Part shown: positions 34,319 to 46,735 of the stretch, one piece after another | Numbering within the stretch: position 1 is the stretch's first letter | How the letters are laid out: the number at the start of each line of letters is the position of its first letter | Assembly (NCBI GenBank): GCA_033398695.1 | Contig: CM065819.1 | Span: forward strand, 7,799,501 to 7,863,500 | Length of the DNA: 64,000 nt | Source of the DNA: Orobanche coerulescens | Lineage: Eukaryota; Streptophyta; Magnoliopsida; Lamiales; Orobanchaceae | Direction: 5' to 3' | Translations under genes and position numbers: made by a program | Notes under the pieces: model-generated | Databases searched by the model: none | What the model was told of the DNA's origin: nothing | Seen by the model: the letters and a program-made list of their open reading frames with translations, nothing else

Positions 34319-36607
34319 GTAATTTTTTCATTGAAGCTTGAATTTCGGGATTTGAAGGTTTTATTCCCGATCTCTTTGAGTTAGCTTGCTTTTATGTTGG
34401 AATATGTTAGATATGGATTATCTATCTTGGATACTTATATTCTTACGGATTCATTGATGTAATTTTCGGAATTTGTGAATCATTGAGGAATTTTTCAAGA
34501 ACACCTTGGTGTTGACTTTGGAATTTTTGGGGGGTTTCAACTAGATTTTGTTGAAATCCCGATTTAAGTATTCCTATTAGATTATTGATAGTATTCATGA
34601 GGTTTTGTTGGATTGAATCATCTATTGGAGGTTGGTTTTTGATATAATTGAGTTTTGGTTGTAAACAATTGGAGATTGTTTACAACGTGTTTGTTTAAAT
34701 GCCCCAATGAGTTTCGGGTAGTGTTGTTTCGACTTTTGAGTTGGTTGTGATCATGATTGATTCGTATATTTAGCGAATTATTGATATTTGTATTGTTCAA
34801 GGTTGTCCTAGCGGCCGATATTCTTCAAGGACGTTGATCGTGGAAGGACTTTCTCGCCGTCGGATTGAGGAAAGTTTTATACTTGTACTAGTCAATGAGA
34901 TCAATGTTATCATATATGTGTGTTAATATGTTGTATCATTCCGAGACTTAGTCTCTTCATGAGTTCATTGATATTAAGGGATCGTTCGATATGATACTCT
35001 TCGGCAATGGTGCCAAATGTTAATTAATGTTATTGTCGATGGCCAGTTCGCGGTATCGATGTATCGATTGTTGTCGTTGATATGGATGTCGAATTAAGAC
35101 ATTGTTGTAATCATTGTTATTCATGTTGGTGTTTTGTCATTAAAAATGTATTGGCCGATTAAAGGCATTGGCGTATTCATTTCTCATCTTCGTCGTCGGT
35201 AACCGATTAAAGGTGCCGAAGAATCCTTCGTATCATTGTTATCGATTGTCCGTTCTAAGGCAATCGAGGTATTCACTCATTCGTTATATTATTGTTATCG
35301 GTTGGCCGTTCTTAGGCAAATCGAAGTGTTCAATCATTCATCATATCATTGTTATCGGTTGGCCGTTCTCAGGCAAATCAAAGTGTTCAATCATTCATTG
35401 TATCATTGTTATCGATTGGCCGTCCTAAGGCAATCGAAGTACTCAATCATTTACTGAACCATCCGCTGCATCATTGTTATCGGTTGGCCATTCTAAGGCC
35501 ATCGAGGTATTGAATTGGGACTGTCGATGACGGTGCCCATCCGTGAATTACTATCTTCGTGTGGGCCGACTCAAGGCAGCACACTATCATGCTTGTGATT
35601 TCGATAATCTTTGAATCGTTGTCGTCTGTGCTTAATTGTGTTTTGGAGTATAGTCTCGGCTAGTGCTCATTATGAGGTAAGTTTGGTGGGGCCTGAACCT
35701 TCGCGGTTGTTTCTCCCAACACCTACAACTCAGTAGGTCAACGGCCATTAGATGGTTTCATTATGGGGTAAGTTTGGGGGGGCCTGAACCTTCGCGCTTG
35801 TTTCCCCCAACACCTACAACTCAGTAGGTCAACGGCCATTGGATGGTTTCGTTATGGGGTAAGTTTGGTGGGGCCTGAACCTTTGCGGTTGTTTCCCCCA
35901 ACACCTACAACTCAGTAGGTCAACGCCATTGGATTGTTTCATTATGGGGTAAGTTTGGTGGGGCCTGAACCTTCGCGGTTGTTTCCCCCAACACCTACGA
36001 CTCAGTAGGTCAACGACCATTGGATGGTTTCATTGTGATACGGCTTCGTGCCGTGGATTCGGCGCTCATTGTGATACGGCTTCGTGCCGTGGCTTCGACC
36101 CTTACTGTGATACGGCTTCGTGTCGTGGCTTCGGCCCTAATTGTGATACGGCTTCATCCCGTGGCTTCGGCCCTAATCGATCTGACTTAATTGTTTGGCT
36201 TCAATTGATTGTGATATTTGTGACTTAATTTAGTGGCTTTCAGACCTTTATGATGTCTTGGTAATTTCATTGGAGCCTTCGGGCATTGTAATTCATAATT
36301 AATTCAGTTCTGGTGTGGTTCATGTTCATATAATTCATTGTGGTGCTTTATAAGTTATGATTCTCCGTTGAGCACTTATGTTCTAACCTGTTGAGCAGGT
36401 ATTATTCATATGCCCTGGGCATAGTGTTTCATGAATGCTCGGTTCTTACCTTGGTTTGTGAGCATCTCGTATTATTATTATTATTATTATTATTATCATT
36501 GTACCGTTTCATTCTGCCTTTGGATGCATATCATGTTATACATGTATTTGATGTTCATTATCTGGATGACTGACCCCGTGGGGGCGGAACATGTTTTCAT
36601 GTTTTAG
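34319..36607 (+). other. Putative intron inside LTR B
   Basis: AATCAAG/GTAATTTTTTC donor and ATGTTTTAG/GTGCTTGCG acceptor, placed as in the other gypsy families. The segment contains all three tandem-repeat blocks. The 3' LTR copy has lost the donor in a deletion. Splicing is inferred. Confidence 0.4.
35228..36180 (+). repeat. Three tandem-repeat blocks in LTR B
   Basis: Block 1: about 58-bp units with ATCGGTTGGCCGTTCT (35228-35520). Block 2: four 90-bp units starting TTATGGGGTAAGTTTGGTGG (35668-36030). Block 3: 34-bp units ATACGGCTTCGTGCCGTGGC (36028-36180). The same blocks are at about 40160-40450, 40607-40880 and 40878-41065 in the 3' LTR. Confidence 0.88.
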
Positions 36608-36969
36608 GTGCTTGCGAGGAGAGGGTTGAGACACAGGGGCATGATGATGGCGACAAGGCATTCGAACGATACTTGTCCGAGTTGTTCATGTTGGTCAGTC
36701 AGTTGGAGTGTTCTCCAGTTTGTCAGTCATTGTCATTATGTATTACCCGAGCAGATACTCGTGGATGATGTTGTATTTTTATTTTTGGCCATGTAGGCCC
36801 ATCGTTGTCGTTGAAATTCCTTATCGGAATATTGTGTCGGATATCACAGTAGGGATTGTGACTCCCTTGTTGGTTAATTTTAATGTATTTTAGTCAAGTT
36901 CGCCTGGTGGATCTCCGGGTGTAGGGTCCACGGCACTGTAATAACCCAATGATATTTGGGGGTGTTATA

Positions 36970-39147
36970 GAAGATGGTATCAGAGTTTTGGGTTGTAAGA
37001 CACCCTGATATGTGAATTATGTGGCTCTACCGTCGCGGTAGTAGTGGGGCTGTCAGATTATGACAATCTGGACAGTCGGGGTTTGTGAGTCGTTAAGTTA
37101 GTACGGCTGCACGAGTCATTCATTCATCGAGTCGTCATCAGTGAAGACTAGTATCGCAAGACCTCGAAGCTTCGTATGACCTGTGTAAGGACTCGATTCT
37201 CTTTATGCTCATACATTCATTATGTCATTAATTATACATGCTTTGTTGAAACCTATATGTGATATTATTGTTACGATTGATTCATGACTAATTGTGTTGG
37301 AGCACGTTTGACCATGCAAGCGACAAGGATCAACTCATTCATCAGTTAATAATCCTCAATCATCATTTTTTATCTTGTCGATCATATTAATTCATTCATC
37401 ACTCAGTCAATCTCATTACTCAATTAATTAATTCATCACTCACTCAATCTCATTTCTCAGTTAATTCATTCATCACTCACTCAATCTCATTTCTCATTCA
37501 TCACTCAGTCAATCTCATTGCTCATTTAATTCATTCATCACTCAGTCAATCTCATTGCTCAGTTAATTCATTCATCACTCAGTCAATCTCATTATTCAGT
37601 TAATTCATTCATCACTCAGTCAATCTCATTGCTCAATTAATTCATTCATCACCCAGTCAATCTCATTACTCAATTCATTCATTCATCACTCAGTCAATCT
37701 CGTTGCTCAGTTAATTCATTCATCACTCAGTCAATCTCATTGCTCAGTTAGTTCATTCGTCACTCACTCAATCTCATTGCTCAGTCAATTCATTAATCAT
37801 CCAGTCCATCTCATTGTTCAGTTGTTGGTCTTTTGGATCGAATTTTCAACCTTGTTAACTTGTTCAAGGTAATCATTTCAGGAATTTCATCAGGTAATCA
37901 TGTTACCTCATTTAATCTTTCATGCGATCTTATCATATTCCGGCGTCATGTGGACGATCATTTTACCGCATTATTAATGCATTCATTACGTTAGAGTATG
38001 TATGCTCATTATCATCATTCCGTAACGTAATCATAATGCGACCTTCATACAGGATCTGTAATTATCATGTGACTTTCCTGCCTCGGTATGGAAGGAGCTG
38101 TCAGAGGGACATCGGATTCCGACGTCCAAGAGATCGTTTTCTAGTCGTCTTCGTGCTGGGAGAGCATTTTCTTCTCAGACGACGAGTTCGAATGTTGTTT
38201 GCTTTAACTGTGATACTATAGGACATCGCAGTACCCGGTGCTCGATGCAGGCCGTTGCTTGTTTTCTGTGTGGGAGACAGGGACACCTTCAGAAATACTG
38301 TAGGAGTTCTAGTGCCGGTAGATCTCGAGAGGGCTCACAAGCCTCGAGAGATTTTGTTACTCCAACCCGTGCATCATCCAAGGGGTCCTACCAGGCTTCG
38401 AGAGCCAGAGGTAAGGACATTCATCACTGGTTTTGAACAAGTTAATTCTTGCTCGGTAATAGGATAATCATTCATTTCATTGTCGTTCATTCATTCATAT
38501 AATTCGTTCATCATATATCAATCATGTTCGGACTTATAATTATCAAACTAATCATTCATTTCACGGGGAACAACGGTTCTAATCATTTCATTTGAGTTAT
38601 CACTCATTGCGTTATTAGTTCACCCCGGTGAGTCATTCTTGATCCTTGTCGGATTTCTAATCATTTATCATTCATCATAGTCACTCTCGTTTTTGGTAAC
38701 CTTTCGAGGTCATATTAAGCAGTGAGTTCAGATTTGAGTCTTCCTTGAATCGTTGGGATCGAGGAGATCGATGATATGAAGGATATCTATGTTGGGTACA
38801 TCTGAGATGTGGCCTTGTTTTTCCGGATGACTGGGTAACCCAATCCGTAGTGGTGTATCGTTGTTGTGAATCATTTATGGTTGATCTATTTTATGAGGAT
38901 CATATTTGAGAATCTTGAGATTTTGAGATCATTTATGCGTTACTTTGGCATTGTAACCGAGATTTCGTGATTATCTGGGTAATCGTTCATTGAGTTTCAA
39001 GACATCTAGTCACGGAGACTTGGGCGTGTGATTGATATGGTTCCGAGGAATAATTGTACAGTGGTGTTTTCAGATCATGATGGGTGGTTCATATCCCGAG
39101 ATGTTTACCCTTAGTTTCGAGGTCGAAACTCTTTTAAGGGGGGAGTA
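36970..39147 (+). pseudogene. Interior of element B: leader, gag nucleocapsid remnant, no pol
   Basis: The primer site is at 36975. A minisatellite fills 37391-37822. Two CCHC knuckles survive in one frame: CFNCDTIGHRSTRC (38200-38241) and CFLCGRQGHLQKYC (38260-38301), as in Tekay-type gag. From about 38437 the sequence matches the putative intron of LTR C (50298-50560), and the end (about 39105-39147) resembles the pol stop and purine-tract region of other elements. So gag, protease and pol are almost wholly deleted or replaced. No product is expected. Confidence 0.75.
37391..37822 (+). repeat. Minisatellite of about 37 bp
   Basis: About twelve units of the type TTCATTCATCACTCAGTCAA plus TCTCATTGCTCAGTTAA, with length variants, in the leader of element B. 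Confidence 0.9.
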
Positions 39148-41844
39148 TGTAATGCCCATCTTTGGATTCACTATTATCATTCAGTAATTGTCACTCAATT
39201 TTTTTTCACTCAGTAATAATCATTCATAAGTTATATTCATTCAACTGTGTTCACCTTTCGACGTACTTTGGAATCGCATATCAGTTGTTATTCGTCATTC
39301 ATCACTGTTTGAGATCGAGCCGAGATTATTGTCATCATCATTATCATATTTTGGTATTCAGTTTGAGAGGTAGCGCACGCTACGTATTCTTGTTAGCGCG
39401 TGCTAATGGGATGCAGGTAGAGCACGCTATGGTTCAGTATTAGCGCACACTAGCGCAAGTGAGGCAGACAGTCCAGAAGGTACTGGGCTGATTTGGGAAA
39501 TTCGTAGCGCACGCTACGAGTGATAAGTAGCATAAGCTAATTGTGCTACTAATGCACGCTAAGTCATATTAGTAATGCACGCTAACGCGAGCAAGGCAGA
39601 GGACAGTAGGTCCTGGACTTCAGTTTCTGAGTATCAGCCATTAGTTAGCGCACGCTAACATTTGGGATTAACGCACGCTATCGGTAAGGTGTTAGCGCAT
39701 GCTACCAAGTTCGTAGCGCACGCTAACGAGGCATTCAGAACTCACTGGACTGCCCAGTAAACCGCTAGCGCACGCTAAACATCAGGACATAGCGTGCGCT
39801 AAGCTGGATTACTATAAATGGGACAGTTCGATCCAGAATCGTCATTTTTCATATATGTGTGTTAATATGTTGTATCATTCCGAGACTTAGTCTCTTCATG
39901 AGTTCATTGATATTAAGGGATCGTTCGATACGATACTCTTCGGCAATGGTGCCAAATGTTAATTAATGTTATTGTCGATGGCCGGTCGCGGTATCGATGT
40001 ATGGATTGTTGTCATTGATATGGATGTCGAATTATGACATTGTTGTAATCATTGTTATTCATGTTGGTGTTTTGTCATTAAAATTGTATTTGCCAATTAA
40101 AGGCATTGGCGTATTCATTTCTCATCTTCATCGTCGGTAACCAATTAAAGGTGCCGAGGCATCCTTCGTATCATTGTTATCGATTGGCCGTTCTAAGGCA
40201 ATCGAGGTATTCACTCATTCGTTATATCATTGTTATTGGTTAGCCGTTCTCAGGCAAATCGAAGTGTTCAATCATTCATCATATCATTGTTATCGATTGG
40301 CCGTTCTCAGGCAAATCGAAGTGTTCAATCATTCATTGTATCATTGTTATCGATTGGCCGTCCTAAGGCAATCGAAGTACTCAATCATTTACTGAATCAT
40401 CCGCTGCATCATTATTATCGGTTGGCCATTCTAAGGCCATCGAGGTATTGAATTGGGACTGTCGAGGACGGTGCCCATCCGTGAATTACTGTCTTCGTGT
40501 GGTTCGACTCAAGGCAGCACACTATCATGCTTGTGATTTCGATAATCTTTGAATTGTTGCCGTCTGTGCTTAATTGTGTTTTGGAGTCTAGTCTCGGTTA
40601 GTGCTCATTATGGGGTAAGTTTGGTGGGGCCTGAACCTTCGCGGTTGTTTCCCCCAACACCTACAACTTAGTAGGTCAACGACTATTGGATGGTTTCATT
40701 ATGGGGTAAGTTTGGTGGGGCCTGAACCTTCGCGGTTGTTTCCCCTAACACCTACAACTCAGTAGGTCAACGGCCATTGGATGGTTTCATTATGGGGTAA
40801 GTTTGGTGGGGCCTGAACCTTTGCGGTTGTTTCCCCCAACACCTACGACTCAGTAGGTCAACGGCCATTGGATGGTTACATTGTGATACGGCTTCGTGCC
40901 GTGGCTTCGGCCCTTATTGTGATACGGCTTCGTGCTGTGGCTTCGGCCCTCATTGTGATACGGCTTCGTGCCGTGGCTTCGACCCTTATTGTGATACGGC
41001 TTCGTGCCGTGGCTTCGGCCCTAATTGTGATACTGCTTCATACCGTGGCTTTGGCCCTAATCGATACAACTTCGGGCTGTTTTGGCTTCAAGTGATTGTG
41101 ATATTTGACAGCTTCGGCTGAGTGGCTTTCAGACCTTTGTGATGTCTTGGTAATTTCATTGGAGCCTTCGGGCATTGTGATTCATAATTAATTCATTTCT
41201 GGTGTGGTTCATGTTCATGTAATTCATTGTGGTGCTTTATAAGTTATGATTCGCCGTTGAGCACTTATGTTCTAACCTGTTGAGCAGGTATTATTCATAT
41301 GTTTTGGGCATAGTGTTTCACGAATGCTAGGTTCTTACCTTGGTTTGTGAGCATCTCGTATTATTATTATCATTGTACCGTTTCATTCTGCCTTTGGATG
41401 CATATCATGTTATACATGTATTTGATGTTCATTATCTGGATGACTGACCCCGTGGGGGCGGAACATGTTTTCATGTTTTAGGTGCTTGCGAGGAGACAGT
41501 TGAGACACATGGGCATGATGATGGCTACGAGGCATTCGAACGATACTAGTCCGAGTTGTTCATGTTGCTCGGTTAGTTGGAGTATTCTTCAGTTTGTCAG
41601 TCATTGTCATTATGTATTACCCGAGCAGATGCTCGTGGATGTTGTTGTATTTTTATTTTTGGCCATGTAGGCCCATCGTTGCCGTTGAAATTCCTTATCG
41701 GAATATTGTGTCGGATATCATAGTAGGGACTGTGATCTCCCTTGTTGGTTAATTTTAATGTATTTTAGTCATGTTCGCCTGGTGGATCTCCGGGTGTGGG
41801 GTCCACAACACTGTAATAACCCAATGGTATTTGGGGGTGTTACA
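39148..41844 (+). repeat. 3' LTR of element B with a 735-bp deletion
   Basis: Matches the 5' LTR except that 34176-34910 is missing at the join near 39850; both edges share TCAT. The lost part includes most of the first leader exon and the donor-like site. TATAAAT remains at about 39813. Confidence 0.9.
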
Positions 41845-42081
41845 ATTTAAGACCGACAGACTGAGTCCATAGATATCATTCGAAATATTCACGATAAAGT
41901 CATGATGTTTGATGCTACCAAAAAAAGGGAAGAGTCCCAGGAGGCGGGAAAAAGGTGTAGGATGGAGAAGGAGAAGGAGATGGAAGCAGTACTTGAAGAT
42001 ACTATTGCACAAGCCACTGGCCGACTGGCTAGACAAGGGCCAGGGCAAGATGCAAGAGGTTATACGGTAACCAGCTTTTGA

Positions 42082-42946
42082 ATTGAGTTCCAGGAACCTA
42101 AATTCCTTGGAAGAGTACAGTAAAGTAACCTATTGAGATTCTTTGGCCTACAGACAAGCATCCAACAACACATGCATTAGAAGCTTAGATGAAAAATGAA
42201 GTGATGCGGTACTTCTACGTACTCATCAAGAATCTCCACTTTTCAATCATTTCAAGATGCTGGATGTTGCAGCAAACAAGTTCTCACGGTTCTTTTCAGA
42301 ATGAAAGCTGCCCATGCAGATAATGCTAAAAGGAAGATATATAAAGGGTGATCGACCTACTCTCCCAGAAGAAAGAATCCTTGGTTAAGATCTAATTCGA
42401 GAAAGAATAAGTCATTACAGGGAACGAGGCAAAGACCTTCTAGTCAACTAGTGGGAAGGGACCAAGAACAGGAGATCAACCTGACAGCAACATTATAAAA
42501 AAATAAATCATTCTTGCTGTTTTCTTCTTTTATTTCATATGTAATTTAAGTTCAAGTACAAGCACTGTAATATCTTTGTTTATCAGTATAGATATTTTAT
42601 TTCCCTTAAAAGACTATAGCTCATAATCTATTTACTTTATGAATGCCTGATATTGAAATTATTTTTCTATGTATAAAATTACTAACACTAAGATGTAAGA
42701 ACTTATCTACGGACAGTTCATAGATTAAGTTGTATTCACTAAAGATACTTGATGTAAGACTTTGACTTCGAGCCAATCATAATTTAAGTTGTGAAACACT
42801 TAGTCGTGTAGAATCAAACTTTTAGAACATGACTGTGAGTTGTTCAATTTTATTTTAGTCTAAGTCATGTGAAGATCAGATCATCCGACAGAAGACTTGA
42901 AGCTCGTTTGTTTAAGGAGTTTTGGTAATATCAAAAAGGGGGAAAT
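42082..42946 (+). other. Non-coding 3' part of the SIRE-type element and its polypurine tract
   Basis: No open frame of note. It ends with ATATCAAAAAGGGGGAAAT (about 42929-42946), the purine tract typical of SIRE-type copia elements (AAAAAGGGGGAGAT in the gag-only relative). Confidence 0.6.
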
Positions 42947-44133
42947 TATTGGAATAAAGATACAGTAAGTATTTTGATATATGAATCCTACAGCCTGTAT
43001 CTTACAACAATCTTCATTCAGCGCTCAAAGGACGTCCTTCCTATAGAGAAATGAGGATTTAGTTTACAGCATTTGATACTGTTGGCTACATCAATATCGC
43101 CGTAGGTATTTTACTTAGGAAATTTAAAATGTAAATCTAACAGGAACTACTTAGACCTTTAAACCATTGTGAAATAAGCAATTCTCTATTCACAAAGTAT
43201 CCACGGTTCCAAAGGTGCATTTAATGCTGGTGGAGACAACATTTAATGCGACTGAAAAGTGAGGACTAAAGAGCCGTTAATGAAGGCCAAAAAGGATATC
43301 TGGAGCATTAAATGTTAAGATATTTTAATTCAAACATTCATTAGGCCGGCAATCTGAAGTGTCCACATCTTACCAACCGGCCAACGACTATATTTTTAAT
43401 GGATCTCTATCCATGGTTATAGATGGCCCAATCCAGAGGACTTGCTCATATAACTAAGTCACTGAAACTGAAGCACTTATCAACTCATACGATGAATTAA
43501 TTTATTAAAGCCTACATTGCATATCTTTATTGAAGAAATAATCAGTCCTCAACTGAGAACATCACACTACAGCCAGAATCTCAAAGCCTATAGATGCTAT
43601 TCGAGATACTTGTTATACCAAACTTTAAATGTTGAGTACAATATCCATGTGTGGACTAATCGAAACCTTTCTGACCTGTGTGGGACGATGAGAGTTTAGG
43701 ACAAAGATTCAATATGTGTGAGAAGAAGTTAGTTCAAGTAAGCCTCCAGTTGATCTGTGTGAATGGCCTAAAGCTATAGTCAAGTGCACCAATTTATGTG
43801 AATGATACAGTAACGGGTTTAGTTAAAATCATCTAGTTTTATACGCCTTGATTTAATAAACACTTACTCCTGTGTGGAGGACCTGTGTTGTATCAAACCA
43901 CATTAATCCTTGTGTTTTTACTTCATGTATTTACTACTTATCTACTGCCTGGATTATCTTATACTTACTCTGCAAAACCTTGTAAGCATCAAGCTAACAG
44001 GAGGTCACTTAGTTGTTGTGCTTACATCAACTTGCATTAGTCTTCCGCTACGCATATTAAGACTTCAAAAAGAGTACATCTTATTCATTCCCCCCTAAGC
44101 AATCAGTAAAGTATACTGTGACCAGGGATTCAA
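42947..44133 (+). repeat. SIRE-type 3' LTR, partial
   Basis: Starts TATTGGAATAAAG where the related LTR has TGTTGGAA (one change from TG). Near the end it has ATTCATTCCCCCCTAAGC, a phrase usual close to the end of SIRE-type LTRs. It is cut at 44134 by another LTR end. No matching 5' LTR was recognised in the window. It lacks the palindrome arrays. Confidence 0.6.
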
Positions 44134-44650
44134 TGTAACACCCCCATGATATCCAGGGCATATTACAGCACCATGAACCCCTACCGTAGAATTTACAAGG
44201 CTAGACATATATTTTCATACCACTCAATAGACAAGGACTAATATAAGACAATGAAAATATAGTAAAATTCAAACATCTCATAAGTACTCCATGATATTAT
44301 TCTGAGCTAACCACAAGAATCACTCAGGGATTCAACCCATGAAGGAAATACCAAGATAATAAATAACATCATGTAACTAAAAACTAATAAAGTTCGACAT
44401 CAGGAAAAGAGTGACAAGAGCCATAAACAATAGGGAATACGTCACATTATCACTCTTGGCCATCATACACATATCGGCCGTTACTCGCTCATCTGGCCGC
44501 TCGGTACTTGAAATACATGAAACATAATTTACCCAGATGGATTTAGCTGTAGAATAGCTAGTGTAGGTATATAATATATGAATTATTACCTCTTGAACTG
44601 TAAAGTAAGCATAAAGCCATTTTCCAAAAAGCCACGATTTGTATTCCATA
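44134..44650 (-). repeat. Gypsy LTR fragment, inverted
   Basis: Starts TGTAACACCCCCATGATATC, the inverse of a GGTGTTACA LTR end, followed by GGGCATATTACAGCACC. It compares with 58300. The other end was not located; the limit at about 44650 is a guess. Confidence 0.45.
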
Positions 44651-45842
44651 ATAACTACATATCATATCATATCACAGTTCAAAAATATATGTGCGATTGA
44701 TGTGAATCAATATACCCTCATTTCTTATATTATTTTGTCGAATAATATTTATTTATAATATTTTTCATATAAATACATTTTTTATTATTTGATCCATGAA
44801 TTTTATTTGCCAAGTCTTTTTGTCAGTTGAGTTAATTGTCTTGTGGTAACAATTGTATTGATCGAATTGTAAAATATTATCATTTACGTTTTAATTTATC
44901 TATTTAACTTAGAATTGTATGATTGTACCAGTATTTTTATATTTGTTTTAATTCTGATTTGAAATAAAGTCGAGACAAAATGAGAATGAAACAAGCGGAC
45001 AAAAATACAAATTTCGGCGCGCAGGACCAATACACAGCAGTTTCATATTTTGGTCATAAATCTTTCATCGATGTCCGATTTAGGTCGTTCAAGTAGCTAC
45101 AAAAATCTAAGAGACAAAGCTACGATTATATAGAGGTTTCAAAATAAATTGTGAGTAATCATGTCCTAGATGCGATCCGACAGAGGAGCAGCGAATTGAT
45201 CTTTTATATTTTCTTCTTTTCACAACTAAAGTCTTAATTGTTATTTTATTTTAATTTTCATCTTTGATTTCTAAAAATGTTCAATAGTCTTAGATCATAT
45301 TTTATACCATTGAAATATGTATTTTATTATCTTGCATTTTCTTTGTAATTTCCTATTCACATTAGGGGATATTCGGAATTTTGGTTATAAATAGGCATCA
45401 ACTTTATTTGTAAAATCTTAACCTTCGGATTTGAAGAAAATTGTGATTGTTTGTGTTAACAAATTTCCATTTTTTTATTTTATTCTATGTGTCTCTAAAA
45501 TATTATTTTGTTGAGTGTGTCTCCAAAATACAATTGTGATTTCAATTCACTTATCAAGGTTTAATACCCCTTGTGGCGTGTTTGAACTTCATCCCTCTGG
45601 TGTTGCTACGATATGTATCGTTAGAGGTTCGAAAGTAAAATCCTCTTACTTATTTTGGAAACATATTGCGATCTTAATTCAACTTGTGGTGTCGGTTATC
45701 ACGGCATGTCATGTGGAAATTGTGTCAGTTGGCTTCAGAGACCGGTCATTCCATATAAGTGGTGTCATCTATTTTTCTTCATTTCCATAATCTTATTATC
45801 TTACCTTCCCATCATCTCTTTCATTTCCTAGACCTCCCGTCT

Positions 45843-45891
<49 letters not shown>

Positions 45892-46735
45892 CGCGATGAT
45901 CGGCTCTACCATCGCAATGATCATAAAAAAATCCTGACGGTCGGTTTTACCACCACATACACAGTAATTGAAAGAAATCATCAAGTGTAAGCCAAGAAAT
46001 TTAGAATCCTTAGCTTTTGGGCATTTGGTTAATTAAACTTGTGTGGTTGAATATTAAAAAAATTCCACGAAGGCTGGTTTTACCACCATAGTAAAAAAAA
46101 AATATATAATCTTTGGTAAAAAATATCAAGTGTATGCCAAGAAAATTATAATAGTTAGCCTTTGGGTATTTGGTAATTAAAATTATGCGGTTGAGTATAA
46201 AAGAAAAAGATCTACTAAAGCTAGTGATTGATTTCGTCCGTCCTTGCAAAAATAAAACTTCTCTAAGTATCAATAATACCAATATAGATTTTAAATTGAT
46301 ACTTTACTTTCACACTTCCCTTATTTCCTTCTATTTTTGTCATTTCTTTTTTCTTATTCTTCTAAGTTCTTCCCGACTTCTTGGACTTTTGTTTCTTTCT
46401 TTCTTGTCAATTGCAACTTTGGGAATCGTGGAGTTTGGGTTCTCCGAAAGAAAGCTATGAATTGATTCACCTATATTTACCTTGTCAATTGCATGATATT
46501 ATAAGATGAATGAAAAAAGGCAGGAGTTTGTGAGTTGTTAAGAAATAGCCTGACGAGTGATACACGAATGAGCATGATCGAGCATTACACGTGAAGAGCT
46601 TTGTGAGGATTTATATTTGGTGAAAAATGTCAAAACCTCAAAAGGACATCTTGCAAACTATACAAGAAAAACTTAACCAGATATATGGTAAGCTAAATAA
46701 AAATGAGAATATGTTGAGTACTTGATGAGTGGAAA
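44651..46735. other. AT-rich spacer with repeats
   Basis: No clear gene. A TA microsatellite lies at 45848-45889. A direct repeat of about 130 bp is at 45930-46055 and 46066-46205 (shared TCGGTTTTACCACCA-type and ATCAAGTGTAAGCCAAGAAA-type words). TATAAATAGGCATC at about 45387 looks like an LTR or gene promoter without a recognisable product. At 46628-46727 a short frame MSKPQKDILQTIQEKL ends in stops just before the next insertion. Confidence 0.5.

Larger units (their letters stand above)
33469..36969 (+). repeat. 5' LTR of element B
   Basis: 3501 bp: palindrome array (33696-34126), TATAAAT 34138-34144, donor CAAG/GTAATT at 34318/34319, three tandem-repeat blocks (35228-35520, 35668-36030, 36028-36180), ATT run (about 36471-36497), C4/G4 hairpin near 36573 and acceptor TTTTAG/GTGC ending 36607. 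Confidence 0.9.
33469..41844 (+). mobile_element. Pol-less Ty3/gypsy element B
   Basis: LTRs at 33469-36969 and 39148-41844 begin TGTAATGCCC and end GGTGTTACA (TATA-type change in the left copy: GGTGTTATA). Flanks are ATTCA and ATTTA, an imperfect 5-bp duplication. A tRNA-iMet primer site is at 36975-36985, and a purine tract (TTTTAAGGGGGGAGTA) precedes the 3' LTR. The 2.2-kb interior has a gag nucleocapsid remnant but no protease, RT or integrase. The LTRs are related to the partial LTR at 61589. Confidence 0.88.
27971..42081 (+). pseudogene. Degenerate coiled-coil reading frame of an older SIRE-type element, twice interrupted
   Basis: Three blocks join if the two nested elements are removed: 27971-28443, 32556-33468 and 41850-42081. 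Block 1 starts MTSSQRFSLSLSEE and has the in-frame open stretch PSPENYDESIVEEFYLDVEF. Block 2 carries five Glu/Pro repeats (EESVPP type) and then helix-like sequence; block 3 continues the helix (KREESQEAGKR, EKEKEMEAVLEDT). Several stops interrupt it. It lies upstream of a SIRE-type polypurine tract and 3' LTR, where SIRE elements often keep an extra coiled-coil (env-like) frame. That identity is inferred from position and composition, not from a matched motif. Confidence 0.4.

Noticed and set aside
35829..36020. 63-residue repeat protein on the minus strand
   Set aside because: It is only the 90-bp tandem DNA unit read in a chance open frame; the frame is not kept in all units or in LTR E.
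45360..45790. Promoter and gene after TATAAATAGGCATC
   Set aside because: The 91-residue frame downstream has no recognisable domain, and the surroundings look like an unplaced LTR. Too weak to call a gene.
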